Of a DNA stretch of 64,000 nucleotides, positions 45,257 through 51,657 are shown piece after piece. The stretch's first letter is position 1. Every line of letters begins with the position of its first letter. The translations under genes were made by a program, and so were the position numbers. Origin of the DNA: Sphingomonas beigongshangi. Lineage in GTDB: Bacteria; Pseudomonadota; Alphaproteobacteria; Sphingomonadales; Sphingomonadaceae. The notes beneath the pieces are model-generated. The model was given only the letters and a program-made list of their open reading frames with translations, was not told the origin of the DNA and made no database searches. The DNA lies in the NCBI RefSeq assembly GCF_016820445.1, contig NZ_JADHDT010000005.1, forward strand, positions 124,001 to 188,000. The letters run 5' to 3'.

Positions 45257-45411
45257 GCGACGCACGCGACGGGGGTTATGCCGCGTGGAAGCGGGCGAAG
45301 ATCGAGCGGGGATTGGCGCAATGCCGTGACCGGTCCGCGATGATCCCGGCCGACGCGATCGTGACGGAATTTGCGGCCGGACGCGACGGGCGCTCCGACG
45401 GCTTTCGGTGA
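45253..45411 (+). CDS. Antitoxin-like small protein (stability-determinant type)
   Basis: A 52-residue frame from GTG 45253, overlapping the exbD stop (GTGA). It reads GYAAWKRAKIERGLAQ, then RSAMIPADAIVTEFAA. This resembles the 'AWxRAKV...IPxDEVxAEM' pattern of small antitoxin/stability-determinant proteins, but ends early in a non-conserved GRDGRSDGFR. No toxin partner follows; a palindromic repeat begins 10 bases after the stop. It may be an orphan or truncated antitoxin. Confidence 0.5.
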   Translation: MSDARDGGYAAWKRAKIERGLAQCRDRSAMIPADAIVTEFAAGRDGRSDGFR

Positions 45412-45420
45412 ACGGCCTGT

Positions 45421-45494
45421 GTTCCTGCGTACGCAGGAACCCAGAGTATCGGAGCGCTGCGTTCGTGACCCTGGGCTCCTGCGTGCGCAGGAGC
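45421..45494. repeat. Pair of palindromic repeats
   Basis: GTTCCTGCGTACGCAGGAAC (45421-45440) is a perfect 20-base palindrome and GCTCCTGCGTGCGCAGGAGC (45475-45494) a near-perfect relative. They are joined by an inner CCCAG/CTGGG pair, so the whole can fold as one unit. It lies between convergent small genes. Confidence 0.75.
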
Positions 45495-45505
45495 ACGCGG
45501 GAGGA

Positions 45506-45769
45506 TCAGGCTGCGGGGCGGGTGAGCGCGCCGCTCGCTGCGAGGCGGCGGTGCAGCGCGTCGGCGGAAAGTTCGAAGCCGTTCGGCCAGGCGAGCGCGC
45601 CCCCATCGATGAAGGCGCGGGCGAAATAGGCGGGATCCGCGAGCGGGCGCGTCATCACCGTGTCGCGGGCGATCAGGTCGGCTGCCGACCAAGCTGCATG
45701 GCTGCCGTCGCTGAAGGTCAGCGTCAGTGCATCGGCGCCCGTGACGGCGATGTGGACCAGCTTAATCAT
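45506..45769 (-). CDS. DUF2442 protein (putative antitoxin partner)
   Basis: An 87-residue protein with the DUF2442 look: VHIAVTGADALTLTFSDGSH, then an AWPNGFELSADAL end. DUF2442 and DUF4160 genes are often adjacent and are considered a likely toxin-antitoxin pair. The start overlaps the DUF4160 stop by eight bases, as typical for such pairs. Confidence 0.82.
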   Translation of the reverse strand: MIKLVHIAVTGADALTLTFSDGSHAAWSAADLIARDTVMTRPLADPAYFARAFIDGGALAWPNGFELSADALHRRLAASGALTRPAA

Positions 45770-46031
45770 CGAGGTCGGCTCCGGCGATCATCTCCAGCGG
45801 CTCCAGCGCGATGCCGCGCTGCCAGTTTGCCATGAGTTCGTCGTGATGGTCGAGCGCCCATTGCCGCACAATCCGCGCCGCCTTGCGGGGTAGCGATCCC
45901 TGCGTGATCTCGCCGTCCTCAATACGAACGAATGCCTCGAAGCCCTGATAGGCCGCATGGAAGTGCGGTGGCGGGTGATCGTCGAAATACATGCGGATCA
46001 CAATGCCGAAGAAGAGCGAGACGACGGGCAT
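45762..46031 (-). CDS. DUF4160 protein (putative toxin partner)
   Basis: An 89-residue DUF4160 protein: VSLFFGIVIRMYFDDH, then PPPHFHAAYQG with the family histidines, and LPRKAARIVRQWALDH. Start ATG 46031 gives the standard family N terminus; the frame is open 13 codons further. Gene order (DUF4160 then DUF2442) and overlap match other pairs of this kind. Activity is not established for the family as far as I know. Confidence 0.85.
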   Translation of the reverse strand: MPVVSLFFGIVIRMYFDDHPPPHFHAAYQGFEAFVRIEDGEITQGSLPRKAARIVRQWALDHHDELMANWQRGIALEPLEMIAGADLDD

Positions 46032-46098
46032 TAACGTCTTTGAACCTCCGATGGCGATCATTGGAGTCAAAGCGAGCGGCCATTAAGGCCGCTCGCCC

Positions 46099-46275
46099 TT
46101 ATGCGGCTGCTGCCTGAATCATACGTGCCTTAGCTGCCTTAAGGGCAGCTAAGGCCTGATCGCGGCCGAAATAATTTTCGGCTGATCGAGCAACGAGGGT
46201 CCGGTTGTCGTCAAAACAATACCATCTCCACATTGACGCTTCATCCATATGCAACCAGAAGCAAAGTGACTCCAT
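46099..46275 (-). CDS. Small protein, possibly DUF1508/YegP-like
   Basis: A 58-residue frame from ATG 46275 to TAA 46101-46099, in a patch of lower GC. It reads SMWRWYCFDDNRTLVARSA, then FGRDQALAALKAAKARM. The 'W-R-W-x..., x-x-L-V-A-R-S, ...D-x-A-x-x-x-L' layout resembles the DUF1508/YegP fold, where a strand with aromatic residues is followed by a helix. The match is by eye and partial. It lies downstream of nothing obvious, 67 bases before the DUF4160 gene in the same direction. Confidence 0.6.
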   Translation of the reverse strand: MESLCFWLHMDEASMWRWYCFDDNRTLVARSAENYFGRDQALAALKAAKARMIQAAAA

Positions 46276-46469
46276 AAGGTTGCCCCATAGGAAATATTCA
46301 ATACGCGATCATTTTTCCTGCGGGCCGCGAGAGAAAACCTGTTGTGCGCCGGTGTTCCGGTTCGACGTAGCGTTAAGTCTGTGTGCGGCCGCCCGTTTTC
46401 ACGCGCGGGATATATACGTCAGTATCTTGCGTGACCTCCTTTCAGTTTATCTAGCATAGATTATTCAAG

Positions 46470-46667
46470 TTAGAGGTCGCGGTATCGATCTCTAATGTGA
46501 TTGTTAAAAAATGCGCCTTTGGAACCGGCTGCTAGTAATTGATTGTAAACGTCGACCGGTACTCCGAAATAGGAGTACCGGCCTGAGTCATTGAACCAGA
46601 TATCTAACCTGCCTGCTATCGCGTCATATTCAACGCGGTGCATGGCCGATGAGCTTACGTGTGGCAT
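46470..46667 (-). CDS. KTSC-domain protein
   Basis: A 65-residue protein of the KTSC family: SSAMHRVEYDAIAGRLDIWF, then YSYFGVPVDVYNQLLAA and GSKGAFFNNHIRDRY. The family's function is unknown, though some members occur in phage or RNA-binding contexts. The start lies one base after the nrdB stop, with GGAG just upstream inside nrdB, so it is the tail gene of the nrdB unit despite its lower GC and different codon use. Confidence 0.82.
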   Translation of the reverse strand: MPHVSSSAMHRVEYDAIAGRLDIWFNDSGRYSYFGVPVDVYNQLLAAGSKGAFFNNHIRDRYRDL

Positions 46668-46668
46668 C

Positions 46669-47727
46669 TCACTCCGCTGCCACGCCAGCCCGCGAGAACA
46701 TATCGCCCTCGACGGCGCCCGCGTCCTCGTTCGCCGGCTTGGCGCCCTTGGCCTTCTGGCGCTTGTCGAAGCTGTCCCAGACGTCGTTCCACTGGCCCTT
46801 GGTCGCCGCCTTCGAATATTCGGTCGCGCGGGTTTCGAAGAAATTGGCGTGCTCGACACCGTTGAGCAGCGGCGTCAGCCACGGCAGCGGGTGCTCGTCG
46901 ATCATGTAGATCGGCTTCAGCCCCAGCTGGCCCAGCCGCCAGTCCGCGATGTAGCGGATGTACTTCTTGATCTCCTTGGGCTTCATCCCCTCGACCGGGC
47001 CCATCTCGAACGCCAGGTCGATGAAATTGTCCTCCAGCCGGATCGTCGTCTGGCACACGTCGGCGATGTCGTCCTTCACCGCCTTGGTCAGGCACTGCCG
47101 CTCCTGGCAGAAGGCGTGGAACATGCGGATGATGCCCTCGCAATGCAGGCTCTCGTCGCGCACCGACCAGCTGACGATCTGGCCCATGCCCTTCATCTTG
47201 TTGAAGCGCGGGAAGTTCATCAGCATCGCGAAGCTCGCGAACAGCTGCACGCCCTCGGTGAAGCCGCCGAACATGGCGAGCGTGCGCGCGATGTCCTCGT
47301 CCGTATCGACGCCGAAGTTCTGCATGTAATCATGCTTGTCCTTCATCTCGGCATATTCGAGGAAGGCGCCATATTCGCTCTCGGGCATGCCGATCGTGTC
47401 GAGCAGATGGCTGTAGGCGGCGATGTGCACCGTCTCCATGTTGCTGAACGCGGTCAGCATCATCTTGATCTCGGTCGGCTTGAACACGCGGCCGTACTTC
47501 TCGTGGTAGCAATCCTGCACCTCGACGTCCGCCTGCGTGAAGAAGCGGAAGATCTGCGTGAGCAGGTTGCGCTCGTGATCCGTCAGCTTCTGCGCCCAGT
47601 CGCGGCAATCCTCGCCCAACGGCACCTCTTCGGGGAGCCAGTGGAGCTGCTGCTGACGCTTCCAGAACTCGAACGCCCAGGGGTATTCGAACGGCTTGTA
47701 CTGCTTGGAGGCTTGGAGGAGGGACAT
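46669..47727 (-). CDS. nrdB: Ribonucleoside-diphosphate reductase, beta subunit (class Ia type)
   Basis: A 352-residue R2 subunit carrying the diiron-tyrosyl cofactor. Metal ligands and the radical Tyr are in METVHIAAYSHLLD (E, H and Y in the E. coli spacing), with further ligands in FTEGVQLFASFA and RDESLHCEGI. There is no N-terminal ATP cone. It follows two small membrane genes by nine bases and is followed by the KTSC gene, while nrdA lies 1.5 kb away beyond a divergent gene and repeats. Confidence 0.95.
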   Translation of the reverse strand: MSLLQASKQYKPFEYPWAFEFWKRQQQLHWLPEEVPLGEDCRDWAQKLTDHERNLLTQIFRFFTQADVEVQDCYHEKYGRVFKPTEIKMMLTAFSNMETVHIAAYSHLLDTIGMPESEYGAFLEYAEMKDKHDYMQNFGVDTDEDIARTLAMFGGFTEGVQLFASFAMLMNFPRFNKMKGMGQIVSWSVRDESLHCEGIIRMFHAFCQERQCLTKAVKDDIADVCQTTIRLEDNFIDLAFEMGPVEGMKPKEIKKYIRYIADWRLGQLGLKPIYMIDEHPLPWLTPLLNGVEHANFFETRATEYSKAATKGQWNDVWDSFDKRQKAKGAKPANEDAGAVEGDMFSRAGVAAE

Positions 47728-47736
47728 GGGGTCTTC

Positions 47737-48009
47737 CTATTTCGAACTAAGTTGAGAAAAGGCCGCGTTGACGGCAATAAAGATTATCGCGATGCCGAGG
47801 GTGCGCGCGAAGATGGGGCGCATGTAAGGGGTTTGGCGGGGTCTTATCATTAAGTCGGCGCCGATGATCACGGCGATAGCAATGCCGATCCAGTTAGCCC
47901 ATCCCGGCAATTGCCAGCCGAAATACAGCCGCAACACGGTGAACGCCAGAACCAGTAGGCTAGACACGGCCAATTGGTAGACTTGCGAGCGATTGACGTC
48001 GATGCTCAT
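47737..48009 (-). CDS. Small polytopic membrane protein
   Basis: A 90-residue protein with three hydrophobic helices (VYQLAVSSLLVLAFTVLRLYF, WANWIGIAIAVIIGADLMI, IFARTLGIAIIFIAVNAAF). Start ATG 48009 overlaps the preceding stop by ATGA; nrdB begins nine bases after its stop. Lower GC than its neighbours. Function unknown. Confidence 0.7.
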   Translation of the reverse strand: MSIDVNRSQVYQLAVSSLLVLAFTVLRLYFGWQLPGWANWIGIAIAVIIGADLMIRPRQTPYMRPIFARTLGIAIIFIAVNAAFSQLSSK

Positions 48010-48206
48010 CCGCCGACGCTCCACCGCTGCATCTGGCCGGCGCCGACCGCGAGCAGCACGCCCGCCGACAGCGCCATGATGCCGACCATGCGCAGCACAT
48101 AGGTGCGCGCCGGGCCGCCCTCGCGCAGCAGCAGCAAGAGGCTGGCGGCGCCGATCAGGATCAGCACCAGCGCCACGCCGTACATGATGAGCGACTGACG
48201 GATCAT
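48006..48206 (-). CDS. Small two-helix membrane protein
   Basis: A 66-residue protein: helix GVALVLILIGAASLLLLL, a short charged loop, helix YVLRMVGIMALSAGVLLAVG. It begins the leftward unit 48206-46470 (two membrane genes, nrdB, KTSC) and is divergent from the DUF2171 gene, 56 bases away. Function unknown. Confidence 0.7.
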   Translation of the reverse strand: MIRQSLIMYGVALVLILIGAASLLLLLREGGPARTYVLRMVGIMALSAGVLLAVGAGQMQRWSVGG

Positions 48207-48262
48207 GCATCCATTCCCCGCGATGCTCGTTTCGCGTCCGACCCCCTTGAAGGAGACCCAGC

Positions 48263-48511
48263 ATGCACGACCATAGCAACATCAAGGAACATATGAAGGT
48301 CATCGGCGCCGACGGCGTCCATGTCGGCACCGTCGACCATGTCGAGGGCGAACGCATCAAGCTGACCAAGACCGACTCGCCCTCCACCGAGGACGGGCAG
48401 GGCGCCAAGCATCATTACCTGCCCGCCGGCCTGGTCGCGGAGATCGAGGGCGACACCGTCCGCCTGTCGGCCACCGCGCAGAACGCGCAGGACATGTTCG
48501 AAGAGGCGTGA
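48263..48511 (+). CDS. DUF2171-domain protein
   Basis: An 82-residue PRC-barrel-like protein of the DUF2171 family: NIKEHMKVIGADGVHVGTVD, HVEGERIKLTKTDS, HHYLPAGLVAEIEGD. Strand-rich and soluble. Function unknown; related proteins are abundant in alphaproteobacteria. GGAG lies about 11 bases before the ATG. Confidence 0.88.
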   Translation: MHDHSNIKEHMKVIGADGVHVGTVDHVEGERIKLTKTDSPSTEDGQGAKHHYLPAGLVAEIEGDTVRLSATAQNAQDMFEEA

Positions 48512-48522
48512 GCCATCATTCC

Positions 48523-48648
48523 CTCTCCCCTCGTGGGAGCGTCGGGTAGACATCGTCCCGCGCTGTCTAGGCCATGCTGGGAGCATGGCCGGCCCGACGC
48601 TGGAGGGACCCGCAGCCGCAGGCTGTGGGAAGGTGAGGGTGGCACCGG
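48523..48648. repeat. Long imperfect palindromic repeat, left of the DUF559 gene
   Basis: Text of the CCCTCTCCC...GGGAAGGTGAGGG type with internal dyads: AGCGTCGGG / CCCGACGCT (48539-48547 with 48593-48601), GGCCATGCT / AGCATGGCC, and CCGCAGCC/GGCTG. A hairpin GGTGGCACCG/CGGTGCCACC (48639-48662) follows and overlaps the DUF559 stop. Confidence 0.7.
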
Positions 48649-49023
48649 TCATGCGGTGCCACCCTTTTGCTTGCCCGCCAGATTCGCGCCGATGCGCGCC
48701 ACGACACCGTCGAGGTTCGTCATCACATCGGCGTTGGCGAAGCGGATCACGACATAGCCTTCGGATTCGAGGAAGCGGGTGCGCTGCGCGTCCCGTTCCG
48801 GTTTCAGCGCATGGTCGTCGCCGTCGATCTCGATGATCAGGCGGATCGAGAAACACAGGATGTCGGCAAAGAAGGGGCCGACCGGTGCCTGGTGGCGCCA
48901 TTTCAGCGCCGGATAGGCTTCGCGTAGCGCCCGGAGCAGGCGGCGTTCGGGTTCGGGCGCGGCACGGCGCAGCTGCCGGGCGCGGGGAACCGTACCGATC
49001 GGCTGTCGCTCGTAGAGGCGCAC
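48649..49023 (-). CDS. DUF559 endonuclease-domain protein (Vsr-like fold)
   Basis: A 124-residue protein of the DUF559 group, related to very-short-patch-repair-type restriction endonucleases. Key text is RRLLRALREAYPALKWRHQ, PFFADILCFSIRLIIEIDGD with the catalytic Asp/Glu, and RTRFLESEGYVVIRF. It lies exactly between two copies of related palindromic repeats and on the same strand as nrdA. The cellular role of DUF559 proteins is not known. Confidence 0.87.
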   Translation of the reverse strand: MRLYERQPIGTVPRARQLRRAAPEPERRLLRALREAYPALKWRHQAPVGPFFADILCFSIRLIIEIDGDDHALKPERDAQRTRFLESEGYVVIRFANADVMTNLDGVVARIGANLAGKQKGGTA

Positions 49024-49026
49024 CTG

Positions 49027-49165
49027 CCCTCACCCTTCCGCCGCTTCGCGGCTCCCTCCCTCTCCCGGGGGGAGAGGGAATTGCCGGCCGCCTCAACCCC
49101 TCTCCCCCCGGGAGAGGGAGGGGCCCGCCCGGCGCAGCCGGGTGGGAGGGTGAGGACAGCCTTTC
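49027..49165. repeat. Long palindromic repeat, right of the DUF559 gene
   Basis: Two facing arms. The left is CCCTCACCCTTCC... with GCCGCTTCGCGGC and CCCTCTCCCGGGGGGAGAGG (about 49027-49079). The right is the near-complement starting CCTCTCCCCCCGGGAGAGG (about 49099) and ending GGTGGGAGGGTGAGG (to 49154). It belongs to the same family as 48523-48648. Confidence 0.8.
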
Positions 49166-49267
49166 GAACCACATCCGCCACGCCGTCAGACATCGGCGGC
49201 CTTGCCGCCGCTGCTGCCCGCCGTGGCGAGTCTTCGGATCGCTACGCGATCCGAAGCCGCCCGCACC

Positions 49268-51193
49268 TCACTGACAGGCGAGGCACTCATCGTAATCGGT
49301 CGTCTCGCCGATCTCGAACTTGGGCGCGCTGATCGTATTGTCCGCCTCGACGCCGCCCGAACCCGCGAAGCCGGCGCGCTGCACCGACTTGGAGCGCAGG
49401 TAGTAGAGCGACTTGATGCCCAGTTCCCAGGCGCGGAAGTGGAGCATCAGCAGGTCCCACTTCTCGACGTCCGCCGGGATGAACAGGTTCAGCGACTGCG
49501 CCTGGTCGATATAGGGCGTGCGGTCGCCGGCGAGTTCGAGCAGCCAGCGCTGGTCGATCTCGAAGCTGGTCTTGTAGCAATCCTTCTCCTCCTGGCTGAG
49601 GAAGTCGAGGTGCTGGACGCTGCCGCCATGCTCGAGGATCGAGTTCCACACCGCGTCGGAATTCTTCGCCTTCTCGATCAGCAGCTTCTCGAGATAGGGA
49701 TTCTTGACCGAGAAGCTGCCCGACAGCGTCTTGTGCGTGTAGATGTTGGCGGGGATCGGCTCGATGCAGGCGCTGGTGCCGCCGCAGATGATGCTGATCG
49801 ACGCGGTCGGCGCGATCGCCATCTTGCAGCTGAACCGCTCCATCACGCCGACGTCGGCGGCGTCCGGGCAGGGGCCGCGCTCGGCGGCGAGCGTCATCGA
49901 CGCCTGATTCACCTGCGCGTTGATGTGCTTGAAGATCCTGAGGTTCCAGCTCTTCGCCATCGCGCCTTCGAAGGGCAGGCCGCGCGCCTGGAGGAAGGAG
50001 TGGAAGCCCATCACGCCCAGGCCCACCGAACGCTCGCGGCCGGCGGAATAGGCGGCGCGCTCCATGCCCGGCTCGTGCCGGTCGATGTAATCCTGCAGCA
50101 CGTTGTCGAGGAAGCGCATCACGTCCTCGATGAACTGCTTGTCGTCCTTCCACTCGTCCCACGTCTCGAGGTTGAGGCTGGACAGGCAGCAGACCGCGGT
50201 GCGGTCGTTGCCGAGATGGTCGACACCGGTCGGCAGCGTGATCTCGCTGCACAGGTTCGACGTCGACACCTTGAGCCCCAGCTCGCGGTGATGGCGCGGC
50301 ATCGCCTTGTTCACGTGATCGGCGAAGACGATGTACGGCTCGCCGGTCGCGAGGCGGGTCTCGACCAGCTTCTGGAACAGCGCGCGCGCATCGACCTTGC
50401 CGCGGACCGAGCCGTCCTTGGGGCTCTTCAGCTCCCACTCCCGGCCGTCGCGCACCGCCTCCATGAAATCGTCGGTCAGCAGCACGCCGTGATGGAGATT
50501 GAGCGCCTTGCGGTTGAAGTCGCCCGACGGCTTGCGGATCTCGAGGAACTCCTCGATCTCCGGATGGCTGATGTCGAGATAGCAGGCGGCGGAACCGCGG
50601 CGCAGCGAGCCCTGCGAGATCGCCAGCGTCAGCGAGTCCATCACGCGGACGAAGGGGATGATGCCGCTGGTCTTGCCGTTGAGGCCGACCGGCTCGCCGA
50701 TGCCGCGCACATTGCCCCAATAGGTGCCGATGCCGCCGCCGCGCGACGCCAGCCAGACGTTCTCGTTCCACGTGTCGACGATGCCGTTGAGGCTGTCGGG
50801 CACCGAATTGAGGTAGCAGCTGATCGGCAGGCCGCGACCCGTGCCGCCGTTCGACAGCACCGGCGTCGCGGGCATGAACCACAGACGGCTGATATAGTCG
50901 TAGATCCGCTGTGCATGCGCGGCGTCGTCGGCATAAGCGGAGGCGACGCGCACGAAGAGGTCCTGGAAGCTCTCGCCCGGCAGCAGGTAGCGATCCTTCA
51001 GCGTCTCCTTGCCGAAGTCGGTGAGCAGCGCGTCGCGGCCGTGGTCGACGTCGAGCGCATAGGGGCGCGCGACCGCGCGGCTGCCGGTGGCGGCAGGCGC
51101 CGCCGCGACGTCGCCGGACGCGGGGTCCTGCGCCAGGATGGGAGCGAGCATATCGGTGGTCATGACTGCGTCCTGCGTATCCCTGAAATCCAT
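49268..51193 (-). CDS. nrdA: Ribonucleoside-diphosphate reductase, alpha subunit (no ATP cone)
   Basis: A 641-residue class I catalytic subunit. Redox and thiyl cysteines are seen in PISCYLNSVPDS, SNLCSEITLPTG and the C-terminal swinging pair ECLACQ. About 50 residues precede the ten-stranded barrel, so the usual 90-residue ATP-cone activity site is missing. The start at ATG 51193 has AGGAG ten bases upstream; ATG 51163 is an alternative. A tandem palindrome lies 130-175 bases upstream. It is separated from nrdB by DUF559, DUF2171 and two small membrane genes. Confidence 0.95.
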   Translation of the reverse strand: MDFRDTQDAVMTTDMLAPILAQDPASGDVAAAPAATGSRAVARPYALDVDHGRDALLTDFGKETLKDRYLLPGESFQDLFVRVASAYADDAAHAQRIYDYISRLWFMPATPVLSNGGTGRGLPISCYLNSVPDSLNGIVDTWNENVWLASRGGGIGTYWGNVRGIGEPVGLNGKTSGIIPFVRVMDSLTLAISQGSLRRGSAACYLDISHPEIEEFLEIRKPSGDFNRKALNLHHGVLLTDDFMEAVRDGREWELKSPKDGSVRGKVDARALFQKLVETRLATGEPYIVFADHVNKAMPRHHRELGLKVSTSNLCSEITLPTGVDHLGNDRTAVCCLSSLNLETWDEWKDDKQFIEDVMRFLDNVLQDYIDRHEPGMERAAYSAGRERSVGLGVMGFHSFLQARGLPFEGAMAKSWNLRIFKHINAQVNQASMTLAAERGPCPDAADVGVMERFSCKMAIAPTASISIICGGTSACIEPIPANIYTHKTLSGSFSVKNPYLEKLLIEKAKNSDAVWNSILEHGGSVQHLDFLSQEEKDCYKTSFEIDQRWLLELAGDRTPYIDQAQSLNLFIPADVEKWDLLMLHFRAWELGIKSLYYLRSKSVQRAGFAGSGGVEADNTISAPKFEIGETTDYDECLACQ

Positions 51194-51323
51194 CGCCAAA
51201 AGCGCTCCTTCATATCCGTCTTCGCCTGCGCTTCGGCAGCGGCACGGGCGGTTGGTCCGTCCATGGCGCCGATCGGCGGAGACCCGACATATTTCGCCTG
51301 GTCGAGGGCGCGCGGCGTCTCTC

Positions 51324-51367
51324 CACACCCTATATAGGGTGTGCGATCGACACCAGTAGTAGGGTGC
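51324..51367. promoter_or_regulatory. Tandem palindromic boxes upstream of nrdA, possible NrdR sites
   Basis: CACACCCTATATAGGGTGTG (51324-51343) is a perfect 20-base palindrome. A diverged second copy ACACCAGTAGTAGGGTGC (51350-51367) follows, centre to centre about 25 bases. NrdR binds paired AT-centred dyads before ribonucleotide reductase genes, so NrdR is the natural candidate, but half-site and spacing differ from the E. coli consensus. The remaining bases of 51194-51657 show no gene. Confidence 0.6.
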
Positions 51368-51657
51368 TCCCCCGAGACCAACCCCAACAAATTGTGGCAA
51401 ACCGTCGCGGGAGGCAAGAGGATTAATGGCGTGCCAGCCATCCGGTTCCCGCCGTTTCCGGACCGTCCTAGCAGGGTCGAACGCGCGACGCGCGGACTTC
51501 TGCGGGTTTCCCAAAGTGCAAGCGCAGAAGCCGCCTGGAAAAAAATTTTCACCGGCCGCCGATGGGTCCGGGACGGGCTGGAATGGCGTGGGCGCCGACG
51601 CTTCGCCGGAAGGGGCGGCCGCGCGATGTTGCGGCGCCACGCGCCGCCCATGGCGGG

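Noticed and set aside
46205..46459. 84-codon plus-strand frame in the low-GC patch
   Set aside because: It overlaps the 58-residue minus-strand gene for part of its length, has no ribosome site and has no recognisable protein pattern.
49202..51337. Open frame of 711 codons on the plus strand opposite nrdA
   Set aside because: Antisense shadow of nrdA; composition is repetitive and non-protein-like.
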